From an uncultured Gemmatimonadota bacterium (GTDB lineage: Bacteria; Gemmatimonadota; Gemmatimonadetes; Palauibacterales; Palauibacteraceae), in assembly GCA_913043255.1 (NCBI GenBank), contig CAJWLK010000002.1:1-64000 (forward strand): DNA of 64,000 nt, written 5' to 3'. The notes below the pieces were generated by a model. It ran no database searches, was not told where the DNA came from, and worked only from the letters and a program-made list of their open reading frames with translations. The position numbers were made by a program, and so were the translations under genes. Below, one piece after another: positions 1 through 10,127 of this stretch (position 1 is the stretch's first letter; each line of letters begins with the position of its first letter).

Positions 1-266
1 GTAGCCAGCGCACTCGCTCGCTTGTTCCACCGTCCTGACAAATTAAACAACATGGGTCTCCCTCCCTTTTCCAAGGCCAAACCTTGGTACAAACGGATTA
101 CTGGGAATACCTCCGAAGATGATCCTGGTACTCAAAAGGCGCAATACCCCCGCGCCAGTTGAAGATGTCGGGGGTTTGATATGGTGTTGACAGGATATCC
201 GGTGACGGGCTTACCAGGTGGGGGGATATCTATACAATACGAGCAGATTGGCTCAACCCAACCCGC
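1..266. other. Non-coding left edge with inverted repeats
   Basis: No convincing gene is seen here. Two inverted repeats are visible: ACCCCCG at 146-152 with CGGGGGT at 169-175, and GATATCC at 194-200 with GGATATC at 224-230. They lie downstream of the stop of the minus-strand gene that ends at 267 and could act as weak transcription end signals, but neither is followed by a T run on the minus strand, so this is only a possibility. Confidence 0.3.
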
Positions 267-2363
267 TCACACGGGTCGAGACACAACTTTTCTTCGAGTT
301 CCACCCTGTTGTAGGAGGAGGAATGCCGCCGAGTAGATAGCAAATGTGACCAACAGCAGAAACTTGAACCCCATAACCATCGATACATACTCACAAGCCC
401 CACCCACCACGGCCCCCAGCATATTTGAGCCATATGCCTGATAGAGCTTACTTTCGCGCATAATCAAACGCGCAAAAATAATGCTCGCAAAATAGATCGG
501 CCCCAAAAACACTAACACGGCTAAGATCTCACGCAGTAGTGGAACATTGGTTGCAAGCAAGGTCGCTGGGGAGGTCAAGTATGCAACCACAAGGCTGACT
601 CCCAAGAGCGCAAATAACAGGTCGATCCGGTCCGTTTTTAGCTTGGCACTCGTCAAATTACCCAAAAGCACTAGAACAAGGATCCCCGCGAATACCATCA
701 CATTCACCCACCAGGTGGACCCGAAAAGTATTGAAAGCGTCACGATATTACTGGCTTCAACCAAGAAAAAACCCGCCCCAAGTAAGAAGTACGGGACCCG
801 TATTCGTCTTTCACCCCTTGGCAATGTCAGAAGTGGGAGGCAACCGAGTATAACAATGATCGTGATGAACAGCCGGTAGTGCGGGGGGATCGTGGGTTCC
901 TTTAGATACAGAAACGGCCAGTCATCGGTCGCCACCCGAACCGAATCGTTTTGAGCTAGCGATGTATTACCACTTCGAGTCAAAGGCGCGAGACCTTTTC
1001 GGTTTGTATAGATGGCCCCGTATGTGTAGGGCGTTCGAGGGAAAAACGTCTGTGTCTTCAGGTCAAATACTTCATCTATCGTTCGCACGAATCGTTCGTG
1101 AAGCCACTCTCGCGCAACCGAAAATGTGAGAACAATCGCACCACCTGGAGCCAGAATCTGTTTCACTTGTTGAAGTGATTCTTTGGTATAAACGAAGTTG
1201 TCGAGCCGAATCGATGAAAAAGAAGAAAGGAGTTTGTGACTATCCAGAAATCCGAAAACGACGAGAGCGAACTGCTCTTCAGTGTTTTGGAAAAAGGAGC
1301 GAGCATCATCGTTGATTACGGTGACCCGATCCGACTGATAGGGGTGTTCGAAGTGGTATTCATAGCCCAAGTCAAGAATTGCCGGGTCGATATCAACAGC
1401 ATAAATCTCCCGGTCCGTGTTTCTCAGTGCTGCGCTGACGTCGTTTCCAGTTCCACTCCCCACGACAAGAACCGGACCTGGTGGGAGATCCGAGTACGCA
1501 GTATACGGCGTGTTATAGAGGTCTTCCCAACTTTGCTGAAATGGGTGATCTGGAGCTTCGGGCCCCAGATTAAGCAGCATTTGGTGGAAATCGCTATTAA
1601 CCGTAAGCGAGTATCCGACCGGCTCCCCAAAGTCCACTGGCCCCGAGGGACCCTGGATCTCTTGAAGCGGCTCGAACCGGATTTTGTAATAGGGAGACCA
1701 TACGAAGTCGTCGCTGAACGGTGCAGTGAAAATGAGCACAGCGGCAACGCTCACGACGGCAAGCGTATAGTCCCTAACTGACCGGTCAATACCCAGCAAT
1801 AACAACACAAATCCGACCAAAAACCATACGATTGGGCTTAGCCCAAACGCAGAGAGTAACGCGAATAGTAAAATACCGATGATGCTGCCAAAAATCTCCA
1901 CAGAGTAGGCGAATAGGGGTGGTCGTCCCTTGAATAAATTTCCGATCCATTGCCCAAAGATCACAAACACCGCTGCCGTCGACACATAAATGGTACCCAG
2001 CATCAACCATAAGGGGATTTCTGCAGCTAAATCGGTTCCGCCCAGAGGAGGGAGAAATGGCGGCCTGCCGGACCAAATGACCAAATCTTCAGCGCCGACA
2101 CTTGATAGGTGAAAGCCACTCAAGAACACACTGAGCAACACACAAGCAGCAATCGCCGGGGCCAATATTGGGTGCATGGAGAAGCGGAATCGGGCGAGTA
2201 GTGCACCGGCACCAAGACCGAAAATTGCGGCCAGCAATACGAAATTGGTGTAGTAGGAGATGATCCGAATTGAAGCACCTACCCACCGGATGAGAACCAA
2301 CTCCCAGAACAACATCGAAGCCGATACAACGAGTAGCTTAAAGTAGGGCCTCTTCATTTTCAC
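267..2363 (-). CDS. Membrane protein with spermidine synthase-like SAM-binding domain
   Basis: A 698-residue protein with three parts. An N-terminal block of about six or seven hydrophobic helices (residues about 8-220) is followed by a soluble Rossmann domain with the SAM/dcSAM glycine motif VVGSGTGND near residue 300, an acidic strand end (AVDID) and an NDDAR motif typical of spermidine synthase-like folds. A second hydrophobic block of about six helices fills residues 500-690. Fusions of a spermidine synthase-like domain between membrane blocks are a known but poorly characterised bacterial family; whether they make polyamines is not established. The gene is divergent from the CocE hydrolase gene and stands alone. 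The start ATG at 2363 leads directly into a hydrophobic segment. Family call is good, reaction unknown. Confidence 0.8.
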   Translation of the reverse strand: MKMKRPYFKLLVVSASMLFWELVLIRWVGASIRIISYYTNFVLLAAIFGLGAGALLARFRFSMHPILAPAIAACVLLSVFLSGFHLSSVGAEDLVIWSGRPPFLPPLGGTDLAAEIPLWLMLGTIYVSTAAVFVIFGQWIGNLFKGRPPLFAYSVEIFGSIIGILLFALLSAFGLSPIVWFLVGFVLLLLGIDRSVRDYTLAVVSVAAVLIFTAPFSDDFVWSPYYKIRFEPLQEIQGPSGPVDFGEPVGYSLTVNSDFHQMLLNLGPEAPDHPFQQSWEDLYNTPYTAYSDLPPGPVLVVGSGTGNDVSAALRNTDREIYAVDIDPAILDLGYEYHFEHPYQSDRVTVINDDARSFFQNTEEQFALVVFGFLDSHKLLSSFSSIRLDNFVYTKESLQQVKQILAPGGAIVLTFSVAREWLHERFVRTIDEVFDLKTQTFFPRTPYTYGAIYTNRKGLAPLTRSGNTSLAQNDSVRVATDDWPFLYLKEPTIPPHYRLFITIIVILGCLPLLTLPRGERRIRVPYFLLGAGFFLVEASNIVTLSILFGSTWWVNVMVFAGILVLVLLGNLTSAKLKTDRIDLLFALLGVSLVVAYLTSPATLLATNVPLLREILAVLVFLGPIYFASIIFARLIMRESKLYQAYGSNMLGAVVGGACEYVSMVMGFKFLLLVTFAIYSAAFLLLQQGGTRRKVVSRPV

Positions 2364-2683
2364 CTAACCATCATGGCTGCAAGCGCTGTTCAATCACCAC
2401 CACCTAATTGCCCATCTGGCCAGCGTTTTTGATCAAGTTGACCCGTTTACGATACGCAAAACACAGTATAAGGTACAATTGTATTTCGACGTTGTGTTCC
2501 GTCCCGACTGTAAGAGGGGGCGCTTATACGGCACTCCCGTAACACTGCTAACAATTTAGAGGAATGGGAACACATGGTGGCGACTAAGGCGAGCAGATTT
2601 TGCACGTCGTCTAGCCAATAGACCGTAGCAACTAGCCTCTACCGTCTTGGCATGGAGTCTCACTCGGAGAAAGGTCGCAGCAG
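2364..2683. other. Divergent intergenic region
   Basis: About 320 bases between the divergent spermidine synthase-like gene and the CocE hydrolase gene. It should hold both promoters. AT-richer sequence around 2435-2485 contains TTGACC and later TATAAG/TACAAT hexamers, but none pair at 16-18 base spacing convincingly, so I do not name a promoter. No RNA gene or repeat is seen. Confidence 0.4.
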
Positions 2684-4402
2684 ATGATGAATGCCCCGGA
2701 CGAAATTCGCCTACTTCATGGCTGTTGGGTTTCCATGCGAGATGGCATACGCCTGTCAGCCGATGTGTACTTGCCACGTTCCGGCGGGCCCTTCCCCACC
2801 ATCGTGACACGCACGCCCTACGAAAGCGGACGAGATGTCTTCGTGGAGTTGGGAGTCTATTGGGCCGAGCGCGGGTATGCATTCGTTGTCCAAGATTGTC
2901 GTGGACGATTCGAGTCTGAAGGCGTATTCCATGCGTACCTTCCCGAAATCAATGACGGCTACGACACCATAGAATGGGTCGCCAAACAATCATGGTGTGA
3001 TGGGAAGATTGGTACGTGGGGGCGAAGTTACGGTGCGTGCACGCAATGGTTGAGCGCACCGCTCGCCAGTCCTCACCTTACTTGTATGGCACCGCACGTA
3101 ATTTGCGACGACTACTTTGGCGACTGTCACTATACGGGCGGTGCGTTCCAACTTTTGCTCTCACTCGGCATCGTGGTCGTGTGGGAAGCGAGCCTGTCGA
3201 TTGGGACCGGCTCCCAATCGGGGCGCTTGTATTCGAACGACCGCTTCTGGAGCCACCTTCCTCTGATCGATATGGACGAACTTGCGATTGGGCGGAAGTG
3301 TGCTTACTGGCTGGAATGGTTGGAACACTCCACCTACGATGAATACTGGAAGAAGATGAACACACTTGCGCGGCACGATGCTGTTCAAGTCCCCGCCTTT
3401 CAGCAGTGCGGTTGGTACGATCCCTACGCAGGCGCAGGACTGCGCAACTTCAGTGGCATGGCCCAGAATGGGGGGACCGAAAGAGCACGTACACAACAAC
3501 GTGTCCTCGTTGGTCCTTGGTCTCACGAAACTCCGGACGAACCGGCCGATGGAGAGATGGACTTCGGTCCCAATGCAATGCTCGACATCAAAAAAGAAGA
3601 ACAGCGCTGGTTCGACTGGCAACTGCGAGGTATCGATGATGGGATCGCTGAAGAACCTCCAGTCAGGATCTTCACAACAGGTACTAATCGCTGGAGCTTC
3701 GCCGATGAGTGGCCTCTCCCGGACACCGCAATAATTCCGTACTTCCTACACAGTAATGGCCGAGCCAACACAGACGCGGATGACGGTCACATAAGCACTG
3801 ATCCACCCAGCGAAGAACCACCTGACCAATTTGAGTACGACCCACGTAACCCAGCGCCCTCACTAGGTGGGAACGTATCCTCGCGGTTGATCACGGCCCA
3901 TGCAGAGCAGCCACTACAGGCTGGGCCCGTGGACCAAGGCCCGATAGAACGTCGAGATGATGTCCTGGTCTATACGTCGGACCCACTTGAAAGTGATCTC
4001 GAGGTTACAGGACCGATCGAGATCATCCTGTACGCGGAGTCCTCAGCGCGTGATACAGACTTTGTTGTCCGGCTCACGGATGTGAATCACGCGGGAAGAT
4101 CGCTCCTCATTTGCGAGGGGATACTCCGCGGTCGTTACCGAAAAGGACTTTCGACGACTGAGTTGCTGGAACAGAATCAGGTTGACGAGTTTCGAATTGA
4201 CTTGTGTCCAGCCAGCCATGCCTTTCTCGCTGGACACAGCCTCCGAGTACATGTGACCAGCAGCAACTTCCCCCGATTCAGTCGCAATCTTAACACGGGA
4301 GAAGACGTGGCTACAGGAACCCGTATGCTAACGGCTCGTAATACAGTCCTTCACACAATGGAATATCCATCCCACATCCTTCTCCCTATATCAAAAAGAT
4401 GA
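2684..4402 (+). CDS. CocE/NonD family hydrolase (X-Pro dipeptidyl-peptidase-like)
   Basis: A 572-residue alpha/beta hydrolase of the CocE/NonD (peptidase S15-like) family. The N-terminal domain opens with the typical RDGIRLSADVY strand, the HGxx/oxyanion area contains VTRTPY, and the nucleophile elbow reads GRSYGA with Ser115. The C-terminal third is the jelly-roll PepX_C domain (DVLVYTSDPLESDLEVTGP, then SNFPRFSRN). There is no signal peptide, so it is cytoplasmic. Members cleave esters, amides or X-Pro peptides; substrate cannot be read from sequence. It is the first gene of a same-strand cluster with a sodium symporter and hydantoinase subunits, so it may release a precursor of the compound that HyuAB process. 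Two tandem ATGs at 2684 and 2687 are both possible starts. Confidence 0.88.
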   Translation: MMNAPDEIRLLHGCWVSMRDGIRLSADVYLPRSGGPFPTIVTRTPYESGRDVFVELGVYWAERGYAFVVQDCRGRFESEGVFHAYLPEINDGYDTIEWVAKQSWCDGKIGTWGRSYGACTQWLSAPLASPHLTCMAPHVICDDYFGDCHYTGGAFQLLLSLGIVVVWEASLSIGTGSQSGRLYSNDRFWSHLPLIDMDELAIGRKCAYWLEWLEHSTYDEYWKKMNTLARHDAVQVPAFQQCGWYDPYAGAGLRNFSGMAQNGGTERARTQQRVLVGPWSHETPDEPADGEMDFGPNAMLDIKKEEQRWFDWQLRGIDDGIAEEPPVRIFTTGTNRWSFADEWPLPDTAIIPYFLHSNGRANTDADDGHISTDPPSEEPPDQFEYDPRNPAPSLGGNVSSRLITAHAEQPLQAGPVDQGPIERRDDVLVYTSDPLESDLEVTGPIEIILYAESSARDTDFVVRLTDVNHAGRSLLICEGILRGRYRKGLSTTELLEQNQVDEFRIDLCPASHAFLAGHSLRVHVTSSNFPRFSRNLNTGEDVATGTRMLTARNTVLHTMEYPSHILLPISKR

Positions 4403-4482
4403 AGCTGCGAACACATCCCATCTGTGGGGCTGGCCTGCGAGGGGCGGGGCGATCTCCTCGAACCTTTATAGAAACGGGTTAG

Positions 4483-6150
4483 ATGTCTGCTCTTGATTGG
4501 TCCATCGTACTAGGTCTTAACGGGGCAATTATCGCTTATGGTTTCTACCGAGCGCGTGGCACCAGCACGAGTGAAGAGTGGTTTTTAAGCTCACGGTCAC
4601 TTCCATGGTGGGCGGTTGGACTATCCCTCTTCGCAACCAACATCGACAACTCGGAGTTTGTTTCGGCGACCGGGTCCATCTCGAGCGAGGGCCTACATTT
4701 CATCTCGGCGCATACATTTGGTGGACTGATCGGAGCAACCATCGCAACGTTCATAATCATACCGGTAATCTACCGTGCAGGTCTTTACACCAATTCTGAA
4801 TACCTAGAGCATCGCTTTGGTCCTACAACCCGTGTATTAGGCGCGCTCATCCAAATTCAGTATCGAACCAGCGTACTTGGATTGATGATTTGGGCCGTGC
4901 ATTTGACGCTCGTGAACGTTGCTGGACTGACCGCATTGCTCGCGTGGTATCTCATAATTGGACTAGTAGTCCTGTCTGGCATTTACACGGCCTGGGGCGG
5001 ATTGCGAACTGTGGTTATCACCGATGCGCTTCAAAGTGTGGTGATCCTGATCAGCGGATTCATCGTTTGCGTGGCTGTTTGGCGGACGGTAGGCGGATGG
5101 GACGCAATGGTCGCTCAGCTCGAGAACCTCGGAACATCCGCCCAAGGCATAGCTCCGGGGATGGCCGCTTCAGATCTTTTGCACGTAAGTAGTTTTCGCG
5201 GCCGGGAGGGAGGGACGTCGCCCATCGTCATCTTCTTTGCGTGGATCCTGATTTCGTGTGGGTGGTGGACAGGGAGCCATACGTCTACGCAGCGCATGCT
5301 CGGAACGAGGTCACTGTGGGACTTGAAGATGGCCGGCGTATTAGCAGCAGGAATCAGTATGGTTGCGCTTGTCTTCACTGACATGATGGGACTTTTTGGC
5401 CGTGCACAATTCCCGAACTTCGCTCCCGCCGATGCCATGTACCCTCACCTCATCGCCACTCACGTCGGAATTGGTCTAAAAGGAATAGTCATTGCCGGGG
5501 TTCTAAGTGCTGCGGTCAGCACCTTCGATTCTATGGGATCGTCAATGGCTGCTGTGTTCACACGTGATATCTACGCGCGTTTTGCGATTCGAGACCGCGA
5601 CGACGCACACTACGTGCGCGTAGGTCGATGGAGCACGGTCGCCGTTTTGGCTCTTGGCTTCGCGTATCTCCCCTTCATCATTTCGGCCCCGACCATGCTC
5701 GCTGCGTTTCGCTCACTCACATCGGTGTTCGTTACGCCACTCTTCGTAGTCTACCTGGCAGGGGCCGTCACGCCAGTCGGTCGTCGTGCAGGCTTGATCG
5801 GGTTATTAACCGGCGGCGCATATGGCGTTTTAGGATTTGCCGACCGAGAGATCATGAATATTTCCTGGCTTCCGAATTGGTTCACAGGACAATGGGAAGC
5901 CTTTTTATGGGCAGTCGTTTTCACTGGAATCGGGCTCATATGGGGTGCCATTTCGTCACGAGGCAGTGAACACCTCGAATCTGCACAGAGAAAACCTGAG
6001 ACTGGCTGGCTCGCAGCAAGTTCTCAAGGACTCACCGAAGTGCGAGAACACCCGTTCCAGAAACCACCTTCATTGCTTCTGCAACCCGGCTTGTACGTAG
6101 GCCTTCTCGCGCTGGTCTCCGCCTATTTAGTTTTTGGGGTCTTCTGGTAG
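4483..6150 (+). CDS. Sodium:solute symporter (SSS family)
   Basis: A 555-residue polytopic membrane protein with about 13-14 helices. The N-terminus carries the family pattern (EEWFLSSRSLPWWAVGLSLFATNID, where the second helix unwinds around the sodium site) and a later segment reads SAAVSTFDSMGSSMAAVFTRDIY, the conserved helix 9 region with hydroxyl residues that bind Na2 in vSGLT-like proteins. It belongs to the SSS family that imports sugars, amino acids, urea, proline or pantothenate with sodium. Its place between the CocE hydrolase and hyuA suggests it imports the substrate of the cluster. The start ATG at 4483 sits 80 bases after the previous stop. Confidence 0.9.
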   Translation: MSALDWSIVLGLNGAIIAYGFYRARGTSTSEEWFLSSRSLPWWAVGLSLFATNIDNSEFVSATGSISSEGLHFISAHTFGGLIGATIATFIIIPVIYRAGLYTNSEYLEHRFGPTTRVLGALIQIQYRTSVLGLMIWAVHLTLVNVAGLTALLAWYLIIGLVVLSGIYTAWGGLRTVVITDALQSVVILISGFIVCVAVWRTVGGWDAMVAQLENLGTSAQGIAPGMAASDLLHVSSFRGREGGTSPIVIFFAWILISCGWWTGSHTSTQRMLGTRSLWDLKMAGVLAAGISMVALVFTDMMGLFGRAQFPNFAPADAMYPHLIATHVGIGLKGIVIAGVLSAAVSTFDSMGSSMAAVFTRDIYARFAIRDRDDAHYVRVGRWSTVAVLALGFAYLPFIISAPTMLAAFRSLTSVFVTPLFVVYLAGAVTPVGRRAGLIGLLTGGAYGVLGFADREIMNISWLPNWFTGQWEAFLWAVVFTGIGLIWGAISSRGSEHLESAQRKPETGWLAASSQGLTEVREHPFQKPPSLLLQPGLYVGLLALVSAYLVFGVFW

Positions 6151-6276
6151 TTTGGGTGAGTGTCGAGATCCGAGAGAACAGGGTTCGTCGGTCACCTCCA
6201 ACAAGTTCGATTAACACGATGGAACGCGAAATGTCCGGTAAATCACTATGCCACCACCGGAACGTGCCAAGGACGT

Positions 6277-8385
6277 ATGGAACGTTCCTTGAATAATCCG
6301 ACCTCTGAGATTCGGATCGCTGCCGACGTAGGAGGCACGTTCACCGATCTCGTTTTCCTCGATGAAAATGGCCGTCTAACCACCCGGAAGGTCCCATCGA
6401 CACCACCGGACTTTGATCGGGCCATAGCAGAGGCCCTTGATGCCAGTTTCCAGACTGAGGGGATCGAACCCACCTCGGTTTCTACTGTTTGTCACGGAAC
6501 GACGGTGGCGACTAACGCGGTACTTGAGCGTCGAGGCGCCCGAACCGCGCTAATCACAACACGCGGGTTTCGGGACGTGCTCGAGCTGAGGCGAATTCGA
6601 GCTCCGCAACTATATGACCTCTTCTTCGACAAGTCCGCACCAATTATTCCGCGTAACCTGCGGTTCGAAATCAGTGAGAGGATGGGTGCTGACGGAGAAG
6701 AGCTAAAACCAATAGATGAATCAGAGTTAGACCAGATCGCACAAACACTCGACAAGGAAGGGATAGAGTCGGTCGCCGTCTGTCTAATCCATGCATACGC
6801 CTTCCCCGATCACGAGAAACAGATCGGCGATTTTCTTCATGAGCACTGTCCAGGGATCCCGGTTTCATTGTCGCATGTTGTGTTGCGACAGCGACGCGAA
6901 TATGAGCGGACCGCAACCACCGCCGTCAACGCATACGTTCGTCCTGTCATGCGAGGATACCTCGATCGGCTGCGAACCTCTCTCACTACGCGTCGAGTAC
7001 ACGCACCGCTCTCCATCATGCAGTCGGCAGGCGGCCTGACTACCGCCGACGACGCAGCTGCACGGCCAGTCTTTGCCTTAGAATCTGGCCCAGCTGCCGG
7101 CGTGCTCGCGGCTGCCACCATCGGCAGCGCTTCAGAGTTGGTCAATCTGCTCAGCTTAGATATGGGTGGAACAACCGCAAAAGCGGCTTTGATCGAGGGA
7201 GGGAAGATCCCCTACAGTGCCGAATACGAAGTCGGAGCAACCCTTTCCGCTGGCAATCGGCTCACCGGCGGTGGGGGAGAGGTCGTTCTAGCTCCTAGCA
7301 TTGATATTGCTGAAGTGGGCGCTGGCGGTGGCAGTATTGCTTGGCTCGACATTGTCGGAGGCCTGCGAGTTGGCCCACAGAGCGCCGGTGCCCTGCCAGG
7401 TCCAGCCTGTTACGGGCGAGGAGGGAGTGAACCCACCGTGACCGATGCCAATGTTGCGCTAGGATACGTCAAGAGTGGGCCACTCGGTGGAGGAGACATA
7501 GTAATCGACGCGGATACTGCATATTCGTCGATCAAAGAGAACATTGCCGAACCGCTCAATATAGAACCGGTTGCGGCTGCACATGGGATTCACCACATCG
7601 CGAACGCCCAAATGTTGAGAGCGCTGCGCGAAGTCTCCGTGCACCGTGGCCGCGACCCGCGTGATTTCACCATCGTGGCTTTCGGTGGCTCAGGGCCAAT
7701 ACACGCTGCGCACCTCGCTGATGAACTCGGGTCAAACCAAGTGCTGATCCCTCCGCGACCCGGTGTATTCAGCGCTGTCGGTTTATTGGCCTCCGGGATC
7801 GAGCATCATGACGTTCGAAGCTGTCAGATCGTGGCAAACTCGGAGGCGATTGAACCCCTTCAGATGCTGCTCGACGAGATGACCAGCCCAATGCTGAACC
7901 AGTTCGCAACAGAATCCATTGAACCCAACACTATTTCTTTTCAACCCGTCTTTGATATGCGGTACACGGGAGAGCCATCGGACATTCGAATCGAAGTTGA
8001 TCACCAAGGGAAACTCGCAAAAACTGTGGACCTGGCCCGAGCCATGTTCGAGGAAGAACACCACCGGCTGTACGGATATGCAGGTGAATCGGGCAGCGAG
8101 GTCGAGATTGTTGCCATTCGGCTTATTGGCCGAACGGAGGGTGGCGGAGTGAATTGCTTTAGCGAATACCAAGCAAAGGATACCCTTTCAGGCAGCCGAA
8201 CGGTCACGTTCGAACCAACCGATGGCGCGATCGAAGTGCCTGTGGTATCGCGCACTGGCCTTCACGAAACACCAGGACCTCTACTGATCGATGAGTATGA
8301 TGCGACCATCGTCGTACCTCCCGATTGGGTAGCCACAACGGATCCTCTCGGGAGCCTCATCCTGAACAAACCCATGATTCCATGA
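6277..8385 (+). CDS. hyuA: Hydantoinase/oxoprolinase subunit A (HyuA-like)
   Basis: About 702 residues in the ATP-dependent hydantoinase/5-oxoprolinase A family. The start is taken as ATG 6277, which has AAGGA just upstream and begins ten or so residues before the ASKHA phosphate loop ADVGGTFTDLV; an in-frame GTG at 6160 would add 39 unconserved residues. Other family marks are GTTVATNAVLERRGA, the second nucleotide motif LDMGGTTAKA, GAGGGSIAWLD and GPGPACYGRGG-like segment (AGALPGPACYGRGG), and VAFGGSGPIHA. It works as a heteromer with the B subunit encoded next, opening a lactam, hydantoin or carboxylating a ketone at ATP cost. Substrate class (N-methylhydantoin, hydantoin, oxoproline, acetone-type) cannot be chosen from sequence alone. 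Confidence 0.9.
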   Translation: MERSLNNPTSEIRIAADVGGTFTDLVFLDENGRLTTRKVPSTPPDFDRAIAEALDASFQTEGIEPTSVSTVCHGTTVATNAVLERRGARTALITTRGFRDVLELRRIRAPQLYDLFFDKSAPIIPRNLRFEISERMGADGEELKPIDESELDQIAQTLDKEGIESVAVCLIHAYAFPDHEKQIGDFLHEHCPGIPVSLSHVVLRQRREYERTATTAVNAYVRPVMRGYLDRLRTSLTTRRVHAPLSIMQSAGGLTTADDAAARPVFALESGPAAGVLAAATIGSASELVNLLSLDMGGTTAKAALIEGGKIPYSAEYEVGATLSAGNRLTGGGGEVVLAPSIDIAEVGAGGGSIAWLDIVGGLRVGPQSAGALPGPACYGRGGSEPTVTDANVALGYVKSGPLGGGDIVIDADTAYSSIKENIAEPLNIEPVAAAHGIHHIANAQMLRALREVSVHRGRDPRDFTIVAFGGSGPIHAAHLADELGSNQVLIPPRPGVFSAVGLLASGIEHHDVRSCQIVANSEAIEPLQMLLDEMTSPMLNQFATESIEPNTISFQPVFDMRYTGEPSDIRIEVDHQGKLAKTVDLARAMFEEEHHRLYGYAGESGSEVEIVAIRLIGRTEGGGVNCFSEYQAKDTLSGSRTVTFEPTDGAIEVPVVSRTGLHETPGPLLIDEYDATIVVPPDWVATTDPLGSLILNKPMIP

Positions 8386-10127
8386 CGAACACGCGCACCG
8401 ACTTTCACCCATCTATTGACCCGATCACTCGAGAGATCATCGGCGCAGCCCTCGCTTCAGCAGCAGAAGAAATGGCCGTGGGGCTTCATCGAACGGCCCG
8501 ATCAACAATTGTGAGAGACGCACTCGACTTCTCTACTTCCTTATGCAATGGCAACGGTGAGCAAATCGCTCAAGGAACAACTATTCCGCTGCACTTGGGT
8601 GCGGTCCCTTACGCATTGGAAACAATGTTCACCAAATACGGGGATGACATCTGCCCCGGTGACGTTTTCATCCTCAACGATCCATTTCAGGGGGGAATGC
8701 ATATCCCCGACATCTTTGTGGTCAAACCAATCTTTGATGGAGACCAACGAGTGGCATTCGCGGTGGCGACAGCACACCACCTTGATCTTGGTGGGAGAGT
8801 CCCCGGAAGCTCCGCCTGTGACAACACAGAAATCTTCCAGGATGGACTCCGAATCCCCTGGTTGAAGCTGTATGACAAGGGCAAGCTTCGGCAGCCAATC
8901 TTAGACATCATTCGTGCCAACGTTCGAGTGCCAGATATGACGATTGGGGACCTGCGAGCTCAGCTGGCCGCCTGTCATACTGGCGAACAGGCCATCTTCC
9001 GAATAATAGAACGCTACGGCACCGAAACGTTCATAAACTGTGCACGGGATTTAATTGATTACACTGAAGCCCTCATGCGCGCGGAAATTGCAGAGTGGCC
9101 GGATGGTGAGAGCACTTTCGTTGACTATATGGACAGCGATGGCTGTGATGGCCCTCCCGTTAGAATCCAATGCAAGATCAGTGTCGAAGGTGATAGCCTA
9201 ACAGCTGACTTTGAGGGCACCGACCCCCAAGTTCCAGGTGCGATCAATAGTACGATCTCCTACACCGCGTCCGCCGTTGCTCTCTGTACTCGGGCTGTAA
9301 TGAAGATGGACATTCCGAATACCGCGGGCATGTTTCGACCTCTGAAGGTCATCGTGCCACACGGGTCGGTGCTCGATCCAAAAATGCCCGGCGCTTCTTC
9401 CATGCGAGGGGTGACAGGATTTCGAAAAGTCGACGTAATCATGGGAGCCTTGGCAGGCATCGTTCCAGAACGCGTACTCGCCGCGTGTGAAGGTGGAAAT
9501 TCTCTAGTGATAATCGGGGGTATGCGGAAGGGGTCTCATCAACCTTACGTCTACTATGAGCTTGTTTCGGGGACCTGGGGAGCCCGACCAGATCGTGACG
9601 CAAACGATGGACTCTGTAATCCTGGCAATGTCGCCGGTAACATCCCGATCGAGGAAGCAGAATGTAATTATCCGATTCGCATCGAGCGTTATGGCCTTCG
9701 GAAGGATACGGGCGGAGCAGGACGGTACCGCGGAGGCATGGCCGTTGATCGCGAATGGACCCTTCTTGAAGGGGACGCTCAACTCACAATTCGATCGGAT
9801 CGGCGAGACCACTTACCCTACGGATTAGCGGGAGGAAAACCTGGTTCCGGGTCCATGAACATCCTCCGTCGAGCCGACGGAGAGGTTGAGCTCCCGGTCA
9901 TGGTCTCGACCCCAATGGCAGCCGGAGAAACCATCTATCATCAACAGCCAGGTGGAGGCGGATTCGGTGACCCGTTGACTCGCGCGCCTAACGCGGTGGC
10001 AATTGACGTCCGGGCCGACCGAGTGTCTGTACAAGCCGCCCGCGATGAATATGGGGTCCTCCTTGATGAAGATGGTCAGGTCGATATCAAAGGGACGGAG
10101 GCGCTACGCAATGAACGTTCAGGGTAA
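8382..10127 (+). CDS. hyuB: Hydantoinase/oxoprolinase subunit B (HyuB-like)
   Basis: About 581 residues of the hydantoinase B/oxoprolinase family. The start ATG 8382 overlaps the hyuA stop as ATGA, an arrangement that couples translation of the two subunits; an in-frame ATG at 8325 lies inside hyuA and is less likely. Conserved marks include the RTARSTIVRDALDFS region, NDPFQGGMHIPD, HHLDLGGRVPGS, a DFEGTDPQVPGAINS segment, and the glycine-rich C-terminus GETIYHQQPGGGGFGDP. HyuB normally carries the metal-dependent hydrolytic half of the reaction while HyuA phosphorylates the amide. The following gene starts 17 bases before this stop. Confidence 0.9.
   Translation: MTNTRTDFHPSIDPITREIIGAALASAAEEMAVGLHRTARSTIVRDALDFSTSLCNGNGEQIAQGTTIPLHLGAVPYALETMFTKYGDDICPGDVFILNDPFQGGMHIPDIFVVKPIFDGDQRVAFAVATAHHLDLGGRVPGSSACDNTEIFQDGLRIPWLKLYDKGKLRQPILDIIRANVRVPDMTIGDLRAQLAACHTGEQAIFRIIERYGTETFINCARDLIDYTEALMRAEIAEWPDGESTFVDYMDSDGCDGPPVRIQCKISVEGDSLTADFEGTDPQVPGAINSTISYTASAVALCTRAVMKMDIPNTAGMFRPLKVIVPHGSVLDPKMPGASSMRGVTGFRKVDVIMGALAGIVPERVLAACEGGNSLVIIGGMRKGSHQPYVYYELVSGTWGARPDRDANDGLCNPGNVAGNIPIEEAECNYPIRIERYGLRKDTGGAGRYRGGMAVDREWTLLEGDAQLTIRSDRRDHLPYGLAGGKPGSGSMNILRRADGEVELPVMVSTPMAAGETIYHQQPGGGGFGDPLTRAPNAVAIDVRADRVSVQAARDEYGVLLDEDGQVDIKGTEALRNERSG

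Noticed and set aside
187-238. TTGACA at 187-192 with TACAAT at 233-238 as a promoter
   Set aside because: Spacing is 40 bases, far from the 16-18 needed, and no plus-strand gene starts downstream.
1236-1781. Open frame of 181 codons on the plus strand
   Set aside because: Lies wholly within the conserved SAM-binding part of the minus-strand membrane gene and has no family features; a shadow frame.
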